From Bombella sp. ESL0385 (GTDB lineage: Bacteria; Pseudomonadota; Alphaproteobacteria; Acetobacterales; Acetobacteraceae), in assembly GCF_009725755.1 (NCBI RefSeq), contig NZ_WNIJ01000001.1, positions 1,240,001-1,304,000 of the forward strand: DNA of 64,000 bases. Direction: 5' to 3'. How positions within the stretch are numbered: the first letter of the stretch is position 1; each line of letters starts with the position of its first letter. Below are positions 54,116-62,546 of this stretch, piece after piece. A program made the position numbers and the translations under genes. Under the pieces are notes generated by a model. That model searched no databases and was not told where the DNA came from. It saw only the letters and a program-made list of their open reading frames with translations.

Positions 54116-54772
54116 TTAGCCCTCCCCCACGATAGGTTGCAGACGGGTTGCTGTGATAATGCAATGCCCTTTCCCCTCATAAAGGGGTAAAGAGAGTGTT
54201 ACAGTTTCATTCACACCCAAACGTCCCAAAGCCGCAAAGGCGGCTCGGCTTTCCTTTAAATCAATCCGGGCATCACCCAGCAGTGCAGTATGGAACTCAG
54301 ACGCACCCCCTACAGGAAACACTAATTCCCTTACTCTTTGTCCTGTAGAGGCTAGTCGTACTTCGCCAATATCGGGGTTTGTCATTAAAACCAACCCTTG
54401 GAACATATCATGCGTAATAGGTAAAAAACGCTCCCACCCATTAAGCCCAACGACAAGAGGCGTTTTGTTATTATGAACGTCAATAGAAAGATATTCGCCT
54501 GTTAATTTCTTACGCAAAGTTACAAAATCATCAGATGTACGTTCTAACAAAAACTCTGGCACCTCTAACGGGCTCCCTGCACTCCCCCACCATGTCGGCA
54601 CAGAGGAGATTGGCAATGGATAAGGCAGAGCCACAAATCCCTTTAATAACATCCCTAATATCGGAACGCGCGCCAGCCCTTTGTAATAAGGAGCGTAACA
54701 TAGAACATGCCCGTAAGCATCAAGGAACCAAATACGCTCAAAAGAGACATTAAAAGCGTTTTTTATCGACAT
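54116..54772 (-). CDS. Island paralogue B, about 215-residue family of unknown function
   Basis: A 218-residue protein of the same family as 52318 and 56821. FERIWFLDAYGHVLCYAP at 11-28 matches the copy at 56821 closely (FERVWFLDCFGHIIGYAP). YLSID at 94-98 and WERFLPIT at 113-120 follow, with a C-terminal LGVNETVTLSLP. It has no signal peptide or membrane segment and so is cytoplasmic or exported with a partner. The ribosome-binding site of the downstream GT32 gene is inside its last codons, so translation is probably coupled. No catalytic motif is visible. Confidence 0.85.
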   Translation of the reverse strand: MSIKNAFNVSFERIWFLDAYGHVLCYAPYYKGLARVPILGMLLKGFVALPYPLPISSVPTWWGSAGSPLEVPEFLLERTSDDFVTLRKKLTGEYLSIDVHNNKTPLVVGLNGWERFLPITHDMFQGLVLMTNPDIGEVRLASTGQRVRELVFPVGGASEFHTALLGDARIDLKESRAAFAALGRLGVNETVTLSLPLYEGKGHCIITATRLQPIVGEG

Positions 54773-54819
54773 TTAAAATCCTTATTACCCTACTATTCTA
54801 ACACATAGCGATATTGTGC

Positions 54820-56664
54820 TTATTGCACGGCTAAATCATCAGGCGAAACATCTTTCTCTTTTACAGAGGAAGGCCCTTCATCCTGCTCTGAAACTGATGC
54901 TTCGTGCAATTCACGCAGCTTCTTTTGATACAAATCCTTGAGATACTGCCCAGCCCTTAAATAAACCACACGACCAAAATGATCATAGGTGTGAGCATCC
55001 TCAGGGGATTGGATGAATTGGTCAAAATTGACACAACGCACATTCGGGAACTCCTCAGAGACCTCATACTGCCAGAATGCCACCGTATTATGCCGCTCTA
55101 AAATCCCAGAATCTGGATATAAGTCCGGCACCTTAGACGGCAAGGTAAACAACACAACATCACAGTGAGCAGGAACTTTACGCAAAATAGCCCTTAGATT
55201 CTCCTTATGTCGCTCCTCATCAATCACACCTAGGGGCCGTAGATTCGCTTTTGCAAAGCGATAATGCCGCAACTCAGAACGTGGACCCCCCATCCTCAAG
55301 AAGTCATCTTCATAAAACTCTTGAAAGTTACCGTATGCTACCTGCGGAGGGCAATAAGTCGCCGTATGCTCACTATCGGGCAAACGGTAAATCTGGAATC
55401 CAGCATCAGCCCAAAAACTAAAAACAACAAGTCCCCAAGCGGCATCTTCTAATGGCTTTAAGGAGGGGAAGAAATCCTCCGCTTGATAACCACATTGCCG
55501 CAGAGTTGTTTTTTCCTGCTCGCAACCTTCCACACTAATACGCACCATAGAGGAATGGTCCCGCCGGATAAGGAAGCCATGGCGCACCGTATTTGTAAAA
55601 ACGGTAATATCGCTAGAGCAATCCTTCACATAATGCCGAATGGAATCAACATCACATCCGCCACCCATAAGAATGGGATAATCCGCTTGCTCAAGAGGGA
55701 CAGCCTCCCCGTCACTATCAAAGGATGTGAGCTGTACCCAATCCACGGGGGCTGTATCTGTAGTCGGGTCATTTGCGACCTCGCCTTGTACCTCAAGATA
55801 AGGTTTACCTAGATAACGATAAACCCATGTCTCAATATGCATCCCCAATGTACGGCAGGAAAAGCAGAAATGCACAAGGAAGTTATCCGTTGCATTTTGC
55901 ACGACATGGAAAAAACCAACAATCCCATAATCGCCGTAATTATCCCGGACACGCACCACCGCCATATGGTTGAACGTGCCTGTATGCTCTACCATCCGCT
56001 CTACATCATAAAGGGCTTCCGCTTTATTCTCTGAGAGCCTCTTTTTTGTAAAGTTAAGCTGATTCGTCCGATTGAGCAGCTCGGCAACACGCTCTTTATG
56101 GTCTGTCAAATCATAGATAATTTCGACCTGTATATTACTCTTTCTAAGAAACTCATAATCATCAAGAGCAGCATCACCATTTCCTTCACGGTCTGCATAT
56201 TTCTGCTCTTGCAATTTATACTGTTTAAGACGTGTTTTTTCTTTATCATCTTTGCCCTTAAAAAGGTCAGACTCTAATATCTGGGCTATAAAATGCTCAT
56301 CCTCAACCTGAATACCGGGGCAGGCTTGACGCACTTCCTCACGATTAGTGGCATTATCATCAATGAACATAACCGCCTCTGGGCGAAGCTGCATTTTTTG
56401 AATAATCTCAGCAACACGTTTACCTTTGCTGGACCAATCAATACTGGGAAACACAAAGTGATCCCACACACCCATAGCCTCAAGCTGCGTTTTGACAGAT
56501 TCAAAATCATTTTTTGAACAAATCGAGTTCATAATGCCGCGCTCCGTTAAAGAGACGACAATCTCCGAAGAATCACTTCCCGCAATGATGCCCTCCTCGG
56601 CTAATGTACCTTTCCAAAAGGTCTCGTCCATGTCCCATATTAGCAATCGAACTGCTTCACTCAT
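54820..56664 (-). CDS. FkbH-like HAD-IIIC protein with C-terminal SGNH/DUF6270-like module
   Basis: A 614-residue three-part protein. Residues 5-135 are a HAD-IIIC domain with D11-M-D13-E-T15 and MFIDDNATNREEV near 99-111. Residues 175-295 are the FkbH-type acyltransferase-like part: NRTNQLNFTKKRL, DNYGDYGIVGFF and CRTLGMHIE. In polyketide systems FkbH loads glyceryl groups from 1,3-bisphosphoglycerate. Residues 330-614 look like a DUF6270/SGNH-type module (GGGCDVDSIRHYV at the start, DHFGRVVYL at the end). ATG 56664 has AGGA 7 nt upstream. A glyceryl or acyl decoration of a glycan is the likeliest role, by inference. Confidence 0.8.
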   Translation of the reverse strand: MSEAVRLLIWDMDETFWKGTLAEEGIIAGSDSSEIVVSLTERGIMNSICSKNDFESVKTQLEAMGVWDHFVFPSIDWSSKGKRVAEIIQKMQLRPEAVMFIDDNATNREEVRQACPGIQVEDEHFIAQILESDLFKGKDDKEKTRLKQYKLQEQKYADREGNGDAALDDYEFLRKSNIQVEIIYDLTDHKERVAELLNRTNQLNFTKKRLSENKAEALYDVERMVEHTGTFNHMAVVRVRDNYGDYGIVGFFHVVQNATDNFLVHFCFSCRTLGMHIETWVYRYLGKPYLEVQGEVANDPTTDTAPVDWVQLTSFDSDGEAVPLEQADYPILMGGGCDVDSIRHYVKDCSSDITVFTNTVRHGFLIRRDHSSMVRISVEGCEQEKTTLRQCGYQAEDFFPSLKPLEDAAWGLVVFSFWADAGFQIYRLPDSEHTATYCPPQVAYGNFQEFYEDDFLRMGGPRSELRHYRFAKANLRPLGVIDEERHKENLRAILRKVPAHCDVVLFTLPSKVPDLYPDSGILERHNTVAFWQYEVSEEFPNVRCVNFDQFIQSPEDAHTYDHFGRVVYLRAGQYLKDLYQKKLRELHEASVSEQDEGPSSVKEKDVSPDDLAVQ

Positions 56665-56820
56665 CCCCACATCCTAACCCCGTACAGAAAGAAGGCTTTT
56701 TACAACCCTCTCACCTACGGCACACAAAGTGTAACGCTCTATCTCCGTACAGTATAAACTTTTTCTCAAGAATGAGGAAATAATCTTATAAAGAATCATA
56801 AAAAGTTCTATAGTCTTGTG
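56665..56820. promoter_or_regulatory. Divergent promoter region of the two paralogue/GT32 cassettes
   Basis: 156 bp, AT-rich, between the minus-strand FkbH-paralogue B-GT32 genes and the plus-strand paralogue C-GT32 genes. It must hold both promoters. I cannot assign firm -35/-10 boxes. Confidence 0.45.
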
Positions 56821-57462
56821 ATGATGCAGCATAGCTCACCTTTTTTTGAGAGAGTTTGGTTTCTGGATTGCTTTGGGCATATCATCGGCTATGCTCCCTC
56901 TCAGGGCCGCCTTATTCGTACGCCCTTCCAAGGGACGCTAACCAATGGCTTTGTACCCTCCCCCTTCCCCATTCCGCTAGAAGCGGAGCTTACATGGTGG
57001 ACCCTTTATGGGGAGCAACTACCCATTGAGCCTCTGATTATGAAGAAAATCCGCAGAGGTCTGGTTAAATTGCAGAAGAAAGGGGCACAAGAATTTTTGA
57101 GCATCAATCCACGTTCTGATGACCTAGGCTTTGTAAACGCCGTAAATGCGTGGGAGCAGTTTCTCCCTGTGACAGAGCAAATATTGCAAGGGCTTTCCCT
57201 CATCAGTGACCCTGATATGAGCACTATTTGTGAGGCAACATCAGCGCAACATGTGGGGCATTTCTCTTTTTTACCCCCTAGTGAAAATAAACCAGGCTGC
57301 GGGCGCATCGGGGATCATATAATCAATATTTATAACAATCTCTCTAGCCTCTCTGCTTTATCCAGCATTCAAGAGGGTGAGATGCGCACAATCTCTTTAA
57401 CAAATGATGAAGATAACGCCATCAGTCACTTCACCCTCTCCTGCCGCTCGGTCAAACCCTAA
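56821..57462 (+). CDS. Island paralogue C, about 215-residue family of unknown function
   Basis: A 213-residue member of the same family as 54116 and 52318. FFERVWFLDCFGHIIGYAP at 8-26, FLSIN at 92-96 and WEQFLPVT at 111-118 align at matching positions. A GTG at 56818 and a second ATG codon make the exact start uncertain; no clear ribosome-binding site is seen. The GT32 gene starts 17 bp downstream. No signal peptide, no known catalytic residues. The pairing with GT32, repeated at 53071-54772, suggests the two proteins work together. Confidence 0.85.
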   Translation: MMQHSSPFFERVWFLDCFGHIIGYAPSQGRLIRTPFQGTLTNGFVPSPFPIPLEAELTWWTLYGEQLPIEPLIMKKIRRGLVKLQKKGAQEFLSINPRSDDLGFVNAVNAWEQFLPVTEQILQGLSLISDPDMSTICEATSAQHVGHFSFLPPSENKPGCGRIGDHIINIYNNLSSLSALSSIQEGEMRTISLTNDEDNAISHFTLSCRSVKP

Positions 57463-57479
57463 GCGAAAGGGCCTGCATC

Positions 57480-58514
57480 ATGTTCCTTAGCCGCCTTAAT
57501 ACTTATATTGCCTACACCACCGAGAGGCTAACACAACAGCATGTTTGCGCTTACAGCGATGAAAACGCTCTCCCTCCTGCCTCTGAGCAAGAGATGGCAA
57601 AGCATGGCTATGTGCTTAAAAATATGGGCAATAATCAATGTGTCTTTACCCATCCTGAAAAAGGAAACCTCGTTCTCCATCCTGATATGTCCATGGCTCA
57701 CCATAGCAATATGCTCAGTGCCGATAGCTATGTGCGTATCATTGACCCTAATATACTTCCCGCCCCGCCATCAGCCGTAACGCCAGCCACCCAAATTGCA
57801 AAATATATCCACCAAACAGGCAAAGAGGCTGAGTTCCCCGAATCGTTTCGGCAAAATCGTGATAATCTGATTCTTCTCAACCCAGATTATGACTTCTGCT
57901 ATTGGTCCGACCAAGGCGGCCGTACTATTCATGAGTTTATAGCAGAGCACTATGGTCACGATGTTTTACAATATTATAACGCTATAAACCCTCGCTACGG
58001 AGCCGCACGAGCCGATCTTTTCCGCTATCTTTGCCTCTATCAGCTTGGCGGCGTGTATTTGGACCTTAAATCAACAATCGTTGTCCCGCTGCATACAATA
58101 ATTCATCCTGACGATACAGCCTTATTATCTTTCTGGCCACGTGTCAGTACGGAATATCCTGAGATTCAGCATGTTAAATATGCGGGAGAATATCAACAAT
58201 TCTTCCTTATCTACGCAGCAGGGCACCCTCTATTGCGGCGTATTATTCATCAAACATTATGTAATATTAAGCTTTATGACCCTTTCATCCATGGTGTCGG
58301 CCTGCAAGGGACGTTCCTAACCACGGGGCCTATTATATATTCCCGTATTCTCCACAGCTATCGCACACCGCACAATGCACGGCTTTTCCATGCGTTAACA
58401 AGTGGTGTTGAGTATAATATTTTCTCTCACGAGGCTCATTACGCCAAAATTGGGCCAACGCATTATACGCGCCAAGACACCCCCCTCATCCTCAACCCCG
58501 AATCACTCCCTTAA
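57480..58514 (+). CDS. GT32 (OCH1-like) glycosyltransferase C
   Basis: A 344-residue enzyme paralogous along its whole length to the one at 53071. The N-terminal extension (MFLSRLNTYIAY; EKGNLVLHPDMS; IDPNILPAP) covers residues 1-97. The catalytic part has YIHQTGKEAEFPESFRQNR, DYDFCYWSD and ARADLFRYLCLYQLGGVYLDLKS at 177-198, with D195-L-K in the DxD position. GHPLLRRIIHQTL lies further on. Donor and acceptor are unknown. It ends the island, and a hairpin spans its stop codon. Confidence 0.88.
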   Translation: MFLSRLNTYIAYTTERLTQQHVCAYSDENALPPASEQEMAKHGYVLKNMGNNQCVFTHPEKGNLVLHPDMSMAHHSNMLSADSYVRIIDPNILPAPPSAVTPATQIAKYIHQTGKEAEFPESFRQNRDNLILLNPDYDFCYWSDQGGRTIHEFIAEHYGHDVLQYYNAINPRYGAARADLFRYLCLYQLGGVYLDLKSTIVVPLHTIIHPDDTALLSFWPRVSTEYPEIQHVKYAGEYQQFFLIYAAGHPLLRRIIHQTLCNIKLYDPFIHGVGLQGTFLTTGPIIYSRILHSYRTPHNARLFHALTSGVEYNIFSHEAHYAKIGPTHYTRQDTPLILNPESLP

Positions 58515-58541
58515 AACACTGCCCACAGCACTAAGGGAGTG
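58504..58541 (+). other. Inverted repeat spanning the stop codon of GT32 C
   Basis: CACTCCCTTA and TAAGGGAGTG form a perfect 10-bp stem with an 18-nt loop that includes the stop codon. No T-run follows, so it could stabilise the mRNA or act as a weak terminator. Confidence 0.4.
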
Positions 58542-58637
58542 CGCGGCTCCATGTTGTGCCCTTTTACGGAGAGAGGATTAACTGTCCTACTCACAGAGGC
58601 TAAGAAGGCTATCTATTGTAAAGGGTAAAATATAAGC

Positions 58638-58714
58638 TGGTGCGCCCTGCTGGATTCGAACCAGCGACCCACAGCTTAGAAGGCTGTTGCTCTATCCAGC
58701 TGAGCTAAGGGCGC
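58638..58714 (-). tRNA. tRNA-Arg (anticodon TCT)
   Basis: A 77-nt cloverleaf with acceptor GCGCCCT/AGGGCGC, discriminator A and an encoded CCA. The anticodon loop is CTTCTAA, giving TCT, which reads AGA. It marks the right edge of the glycan island. Confidence 0.95.
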
Positions 58715-58735
58715 GCTGTGCCCTACTATAAAACG

Positions 58736-58812
58736 TGGTCGGGGCGCCCGGACTCGAACCGGGGGCCTCCTGTACCCAAAACAGGCGCGCTACCAGGCTG
58801 CGCCACGCCCCG
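58736..58812 (-). tRNA. tRNA-Pro (anticodon TGG)
   Basis: A 77-nt cloverleaf with acceptor CGGGGCG/CGCCCCG and encoded CCA. The anticodon loop TTTGGGT gives TGG, reading CCA and other proline codons. It lies 21 bp upstream of tRNA-Arg on the same strand, so the two are probably one transcript. Confidence 0.95.
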
Positions 58813-58891
58813 ACGACGTGAGCTACTTCTTAAAGGGCCTTACCCTTTTAGACAAGAGGGTTTCGGCCCAAAAAGGATGTTTTTTTACAAA

Positions 58892-59407
58892 TTATACAAC
58901 ACTCCCTCGGCTAAGGGGCGGTACAAATTGCGGGGCCATATCCCACGGGAACAACACCCATGTATCTTGTGCGACTTCCGTTACATAATGGTCTGTATAA
59001 GGTCGGCCATCGGGTTTGGCATAAAGGCACGCAAACACCGCCTTAGGCAGCATCTCCCGCACATAACGCGCTGTCACACCGGAATCGACAAGGTCATCAA
59101 CAATGAGGAACCCCTCACCGTCCCCTGCGGCCTCTGCCGCTTTGAGCAGTTTGGGTGCCTGCTGGGTCCCTTCCTCCCCCTCATAGCTCACTACTGAGAC
59201 CGTCTCGATCAACCGGCATCCCAGCTCTCGCCCTAAAATTGCGGCAGGAATCAAACCGCCCCGTGTAATAGCCACAAGACCACGGAAGGGCCTATATTGA
59301 CGCATCAACTCCGTTGCAAGCAGACGCGCATCACGGTGGAGTTGATCCCATGTCACGGTTGCATATTTAATGCTCTGAGAGCCTTGTGTCTGCGCTGCGC
59401 CTGTCAT
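58892..59407 (-). CDS. gpt: Xanthine phosphoribosyltransferase
   Basis: A 171-residue type I phosphoribosyltransferase that salvages xanthine and guanine to nucleotides. The PRPP-binding loop is [13 protein letters not shown] at 101-113, with [15 protein letters not shown] as the preceding motif. LFPWDMAP near the end is typical of Gpt. Length is slightly over the E. coli 152. It sits between tRNA genes on the same strand. Confidence 0.93.
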   Translation of the reverse strand: MTGAAQTQGSQSIKYATVTWDQLHRDARLLATELMRQYRPFRGLVAITRGGLIPAAILGRELGCRLIETVSVVSYEGEEGTQQAPKLLKAAEAAGDGEGFLIVDDLVDSGVTARYVREMLPKAVFACLYAKPDGRPYTDHYVTEVAQDTWVLFPWDMAPQFVPPLSRGSVV

Positions 59408-59510
59408 GTTGTTCTCTGCCCTTCCTTATGGCTAGTCCTCATACTTCCCCCCTCATACTGCATTGTAAGAAAGGGTAGAACCGTTAGGGCAGATTATTTG
59501 CAAGGGCTAT

Positions 59511-59541
59511 AAAAAAAGCCCGCACCTTAAAAGGTCGGACT
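59511..59541 (-). terminator. Rho-independent terminator of tRNA-Asn copy 1
   Basis: Read on the minus strand, AGTCCGACCTT and AAGGTGCGGGCT pair with one bulged G and are followed by seven T bases. The same hairpin follows the second tRNA-Asn gene. Confidence 0.85.
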
Positions 59542-59553
59542 TACTAAAAAGGC

Positions 59554-59629
59554 TGGCTCCCGAAGTAGGACTCGAACCTACGACCCAGCGATTAACAGTC
59601 GCTTGCTCTACCAACTGAGCTATTCGGGA
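59554..59629 (-). tRNA. tRNA-Asn (anticodon GTT), copy 1
   Basis: A 76-nt cloverleaf with acceptor TCCCGAA/TTCGGGA, discriminator G and encoded CCA. The anticodon loop CTGTTAA gives GTT, reading AAC and AAU. It is identical to the copy 205 bp to the right. Confidence 0.95.
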
Positions 59630-59715
59630 CCAGCGAGGCTCTATCTAGCGAAACTCCTCGGATGGGTAAAGGCTTTTTTTCACAATGATGAAAAAACTTT
59701 CCTCGCTTTAAGCAC

Positions 59716-59746
59716 AAAAAAAGCCCGCACCTTAAAAGGTCGGACT
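59716..59746 (-). terminator. Rho-independent terminator of tRNA-Asn copy 2
   Basis: The same hairpin and T-run as at 59511, placed 13 bp after the second tRNA gene. It implies each tRNA gene is its own transcription unit. Confidence 0.85.
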
Positions 59747-59758
59747 TGCCCAAAAGGC

Positions 59759-59834
59759 TGGCTCCCGAAGTAGGACTCGAACCTACGACCCAGCGATTAA
59801 CAGTCGCTTGCTCTACCAACTGAGCTATTCGGGA
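59759..59834 (-). tRNA. tRNA-Asn (anticodon GTT), copy 2
   Basis: Identical in sequence to the copy at 59554. Both have an encoded CCA and the loop CTGTTAA. Confidence 0.95.
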
Positions 59835-59943
59835 CCAGCGAGGCTCTATCTAGCGAAACTTAACCGATGGGTAAAGCCCTATAATGCGCTTCTCCACAAG
59901 AAAGATGCAAAACCTTCCTTATTAAAGAGATAGCGGCGGCCCC

Positions 59944-60411
59944 TTACTCCAGCTCCTCCCGCCCCTCGGTTGCTAATTGGTCAACGCGCTCATTTTCCTC
60001 TAGCCCTGCGTGAGCCTTCACCCAATGCCATTCTATTTTATGGCGTTTTGCAACGTCTAAAATGCGCCGCCATAAATCCATATTCGCTACCGGGTCACCT
60101 GATGCATTACGCCAATTACGGCGTACCCACCCTGTATGCCAACGCGTTATGCCATTCTGCAAATAAGCACTATCGGTATAAAGATTCACGATACAAGGTC
60201 GCTTTAGGGCCTCCAAGGCCATAGCGGCAGCGGTAAGCTCCATACGATTATTGGTCGTCTCCGCTTCGCCGCCTTTCATTTCCTTCTCATGCCCTTGATA
60301 GCGCAAAAGTACGCCCCATCCCCCGGGGCCGGGATTAGGTTTACACCCGCCATCGGTCCAAATATCAACCTCCATAGTGGGGGTATCTTTCGCCTCAGCA
60401 TTACGGGACAT
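59944..60411 (-). CDS. rnhA: Ribonuclease HI
   Basis: A 155-residue enzyme that cuts the RNA strand of RNA-DNA hybrids. The catalytic residues are D20 ([16 protein letters not shown]), E58, D80 (LYTDSAYL) and D144. It overlaps thrB by 11 bp and is the last gene of ispH-thrB-rnhA, an order often seen in alphaproteobacteria. Confidence 0.97.
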   Translation of the reverse strand: MSRNAEAKDTPTMEVDIWTDGGCKPNPGPGGWGVLLRYQGHEKEMKGGEAETTNNRMELTAAAMALEALKRPCIVNLYTDSAYLQNGITRWHTGWVRRNWRNASGDPVANMDLWRRILDVAKRHKIEWHWVKAHAGLEENERVDQLATEGREELE

Positions 60412-61354
60412 GCGGCACCTTTTGGAAATGATTCAACCGCCGTTGATACGCCCATGGGTCTTTACGCGTCACTAACGCCCCGGCTGGGGTATGAACCCAG
60501 TCATAAAGACGCGTGAGCAAAAACCGTAACGCCGCCCCTTGGCATAAGACCGGCAAAGCCGCCCGCTCTGCATCACTTAGGGAGCGAATCTGCTCGTAAC
60601 CTTGTAAAAGGGCCGCTGCTCGGTCGGGTTGATAATCTTGCTCGGCTTTAAAGCACCACGCATTTACACAAATAGCGAGGTCATAAGCGAGAAAGTCTGT
60701 ACAGGCGAAGTAGAAGTCGATAATGCCGGATAAGGTCTCTCCTTCAAAAAAGACATTATCCACGAATAAATCGGCATGAATCTGCCCACGCGGTAAATCA
60801 TTCGCCTCTGGCCATGCCTTAATAGCCGCAGCGAGAGCCTCTTTTGTTTCTGTAATGAGGGCTGCTACAGCCTCATCACCGCCATCGGTGCAACTTGCGA
60901 AGACGCTTTGCCATCCCTGTGGCCCCAGAGCGTTGGGACGCTCCGCTTCATAACTTTGCCCCGCCTTGTGCAAACGCGCCAAAGCCTGCCCCACTTGCGC
61001 GCACGCCGCTGGTGTAATCTCCTCCCGTGCGTGCCCCTCAAGGAAGCTGACAATCACAGCAGGCTTACCCGCTAATTGCCGCAATACGCGGCCATCCCGC
61101 GCCATGACAGGTTGAGGGCACGCAATATCATGCTGCGCTAAATGACCCATCAACCCCAAGAACCACGGCAATTCTTGCGGGTTCATGCGTTTTTCAAAAA
61201 GGGTTAGGATAAAGCGGCCCTGCGTTGTCTTGAGCAAAAAATTGCTATTTTCAACACCTTCCGCAATTCCAACGAAGGAGTGCAAGTCCCCTATAGCGTA
61301 AAGGGAGAGGAAGTCCCGTAAGACCTCCTCATCTAACTCCGTATAAACGGCCAT
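60401..61354 (-). CDS. thrB: Homoserine kinase (aminoglycoside-phosphotransferase fold)
   Basis: A 317-residue kinase of the APH fold, the ThrB form found in alphaproteobacteria and pseudomonads, which phosphorylates homoserine in threonine synthesis. [22 protein letters not shown] at about 34-54 is characteristic. The catalytic loop is [13 protein letters not shown], with [18 protein letters not shown] as the metal-binding part. The E. coli-type GHMP kinase is unrelated. It follows ispH by 6 bp and precedes rnhA. Confidence 0.95.
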   Translation of the reverse strand: MAVYTELDEEVLRDFLSLYAIGDLHSFVGIAEGVENSNFLLKTTQGRFILTLFEKRMNPQELPWFLGLMGHLAQHDIACPQPVMARDGRVLRQLAGKPAVIVSFLEGHAREEITPAACAQVGQALARLHKAGQSYEAERPNALGPQGWQSVFASCTDGGDEAVAALITETKEALAAAIKAWPEANDLPRGQIHADLFVDNVFFEGETLSGIIDFYFACTDFLAYDLAICVNAWCFKAEQDYQPDRAAALLQGYEQIRSLSDAERAALPVLCQGAALRFLLTRLYDWVHTPAGALVTRKDPWAYQRRLNHFQKVPHVP

Positions 61355-61360
61355 AAGGCT

Positions 61361-62383
61361 TTAGACCGCATCCGCCAGAGGCTGTGGCAAGCGGAAATTG
61401 ATATTCTCCTCCTTCACAATGCGCTCCTCAATAGTGACATCATAGCGAGCGGAAAGCTCCTCTATCATCTCCTGCACCAAGCTCTCCGGTGCGGAAGCCC
61501 CGGCACTCATCCCCAATGTTTTAACGCCATTCAATTCGCTCCAATCCATATCGGAGACTTTCGGCACCAAGAGGGCACGCTTTGCAAGAGAGCGTTCTGC
61601 CACTTCGCGTAGCCGCTGCGAATTGGAGGAGTTGGGCGAGCCAATAACAATCACCAAATCACATTCCGCAGCCAGCTCCTTAACCGCCATTTGGCGATTC
61701 GTCGTGGCGTAACAAATATCTTCCCGCCGTGGCCCCTCAATATTAGGAAAACGCGTACGCAGAATATCAACAATCTCCGCTGTATCATCAACTGAGAGTG
61801 TCGTTTGGGTAATGAAGGCGAGACGATTCACATCCTTTGGCTGAACCTCAGCAGCCTCACGCGCATCATTAATCAAGGTAACGGCTCCGGGAGGGAGCTG
61901 CCCCATCGTCCCCACAACCTCGGGGTGACCTGCATGGCCAATCATCAAAATATGACGCTGCTCCGGCCCACCACCGGCAAAATGACGCTCTGCCTCCCGA
62001 TGCACTTTAGAGACAAGCGGGCATGTAGCATCCAAATATAAGAGGTTACGCCGCTGCGCCTCCGCTGGCACGGATTTCGGCACACCATGGGCGGAAAACA
62101 CCACATGACCATCTTCAGGAACTTCATCAAGCTCCTCTACAAAGATAGCCCCTTTTTCTTCCAGCCCCTCCACAACGGTACGGTTATGAACAATCTCATG
62201 GCGGACATAAACAGGAGCACCATAGCGGCGTAAGGCTTCCTCCACCACACGAATGGCGCGGTCCACCCCCGCACAAAAGCCACGCGGGCCGGCGAGTAGA
62301 ATCTTTAATTTAGGCCGAGAGGCCGGCGAATCTGCTCCGGGGTTAGCAGAGTTGGAGGTTACAAGCGTCGTCTGTTCTGACAT
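61361..62383 (-). CDS. ispH: 4-hydroxy-3-methylbut-2-enyl diphosphate reductase
   Basis: A 340-residue [4Fe-4S] enzyme of the last step of the MEP isoprenoid pathway, giving IPP and DMAPP. Cluster ligands are C37 ([12 protein letters not shown]), C121 (DATCPLV) and C224 ([11 protein letters not shown]). [10 protein letters not shown] and [11 protein letters not shown] are conserved. An N-terminal extension of about 25 residues precedes the fold. It is the first gene of the operon with thrB and rnhA. Confidence 0.97.
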   Translation of the reverse strand: MSEQTTLVTSNSANPGADSPASRPKLKILLAGPRGFCAGVDRAIRVVEEALRRYGAPVYVRHEIVHNRTVVEGLEEKGAIFVEELDEVPEDGHVVFSAHGVPKSVPAEAQRRNLLYLDATCPLVSKVHREAERHFAGGGPEQRHILMIGHAGHPEVVGTMGQLPPGAVTLINDAREAAEVQPKDVNRLAFITQTTLSVDDTAEIVDILRTRFPNIEGPRREDICYATTNRQMAVKELAAECDLVIVIGSPNSSNSQRLREVAERSLAKRALLVPKVSDMDWSELNGVKTLGMSAGASAPESLVQEMIEELSARYDVTIEERIVKEENINFRLPQPLADAV

Positions 62384-62546
62384 AATCTTCCCCAGGCAGG
62401 CGATAAACGATACAATATTGAACGGTTTGGCGATACCTCATACAAGGACATAGCGCATAAAGCATCCCCTTGGGGCCCTATATCGTCTGTATTGCCGTCT
62501 GCTGCAATGTCCTGCACCTAATTTTCTGTGGAGTTTTCTGAGTCCG

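Larger units (their letters stand above)
59511..59877. repeat. Tandem duplication with 205-bp period carrying tRNA-Asn and its terminator
   Basis: The segment 59511 to about 59671 recurs at 59716 to about 59876. Each copy holds a terminator, an identical tRNA-Asn gene and the same upstream GAGGCTCTATCTAGCGAAACT. The copies differ mainly in a few bases just after that and in the spacer. This is a recent duplication. Confidence 0.9.

Noticed and set aside
48144-58514. Phage or integrative element
   Set aside because: Composition and tRNA edge suggest transfer, but there is no integrase, no phage structural gene and no att repeat that I can find by eye.
58718-59197. 159-residue plus-strand open frame
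   Set aside because: It runs through tRNA-Pro and antisense through gpt, so it is a shadow of real genes.
59511-59877. Possible insertion sequence because of the direct repeats
   Set aside because: The repeats carry only tRNA-Asn and a terminator; no transposase or terminal inverted repeats are present.
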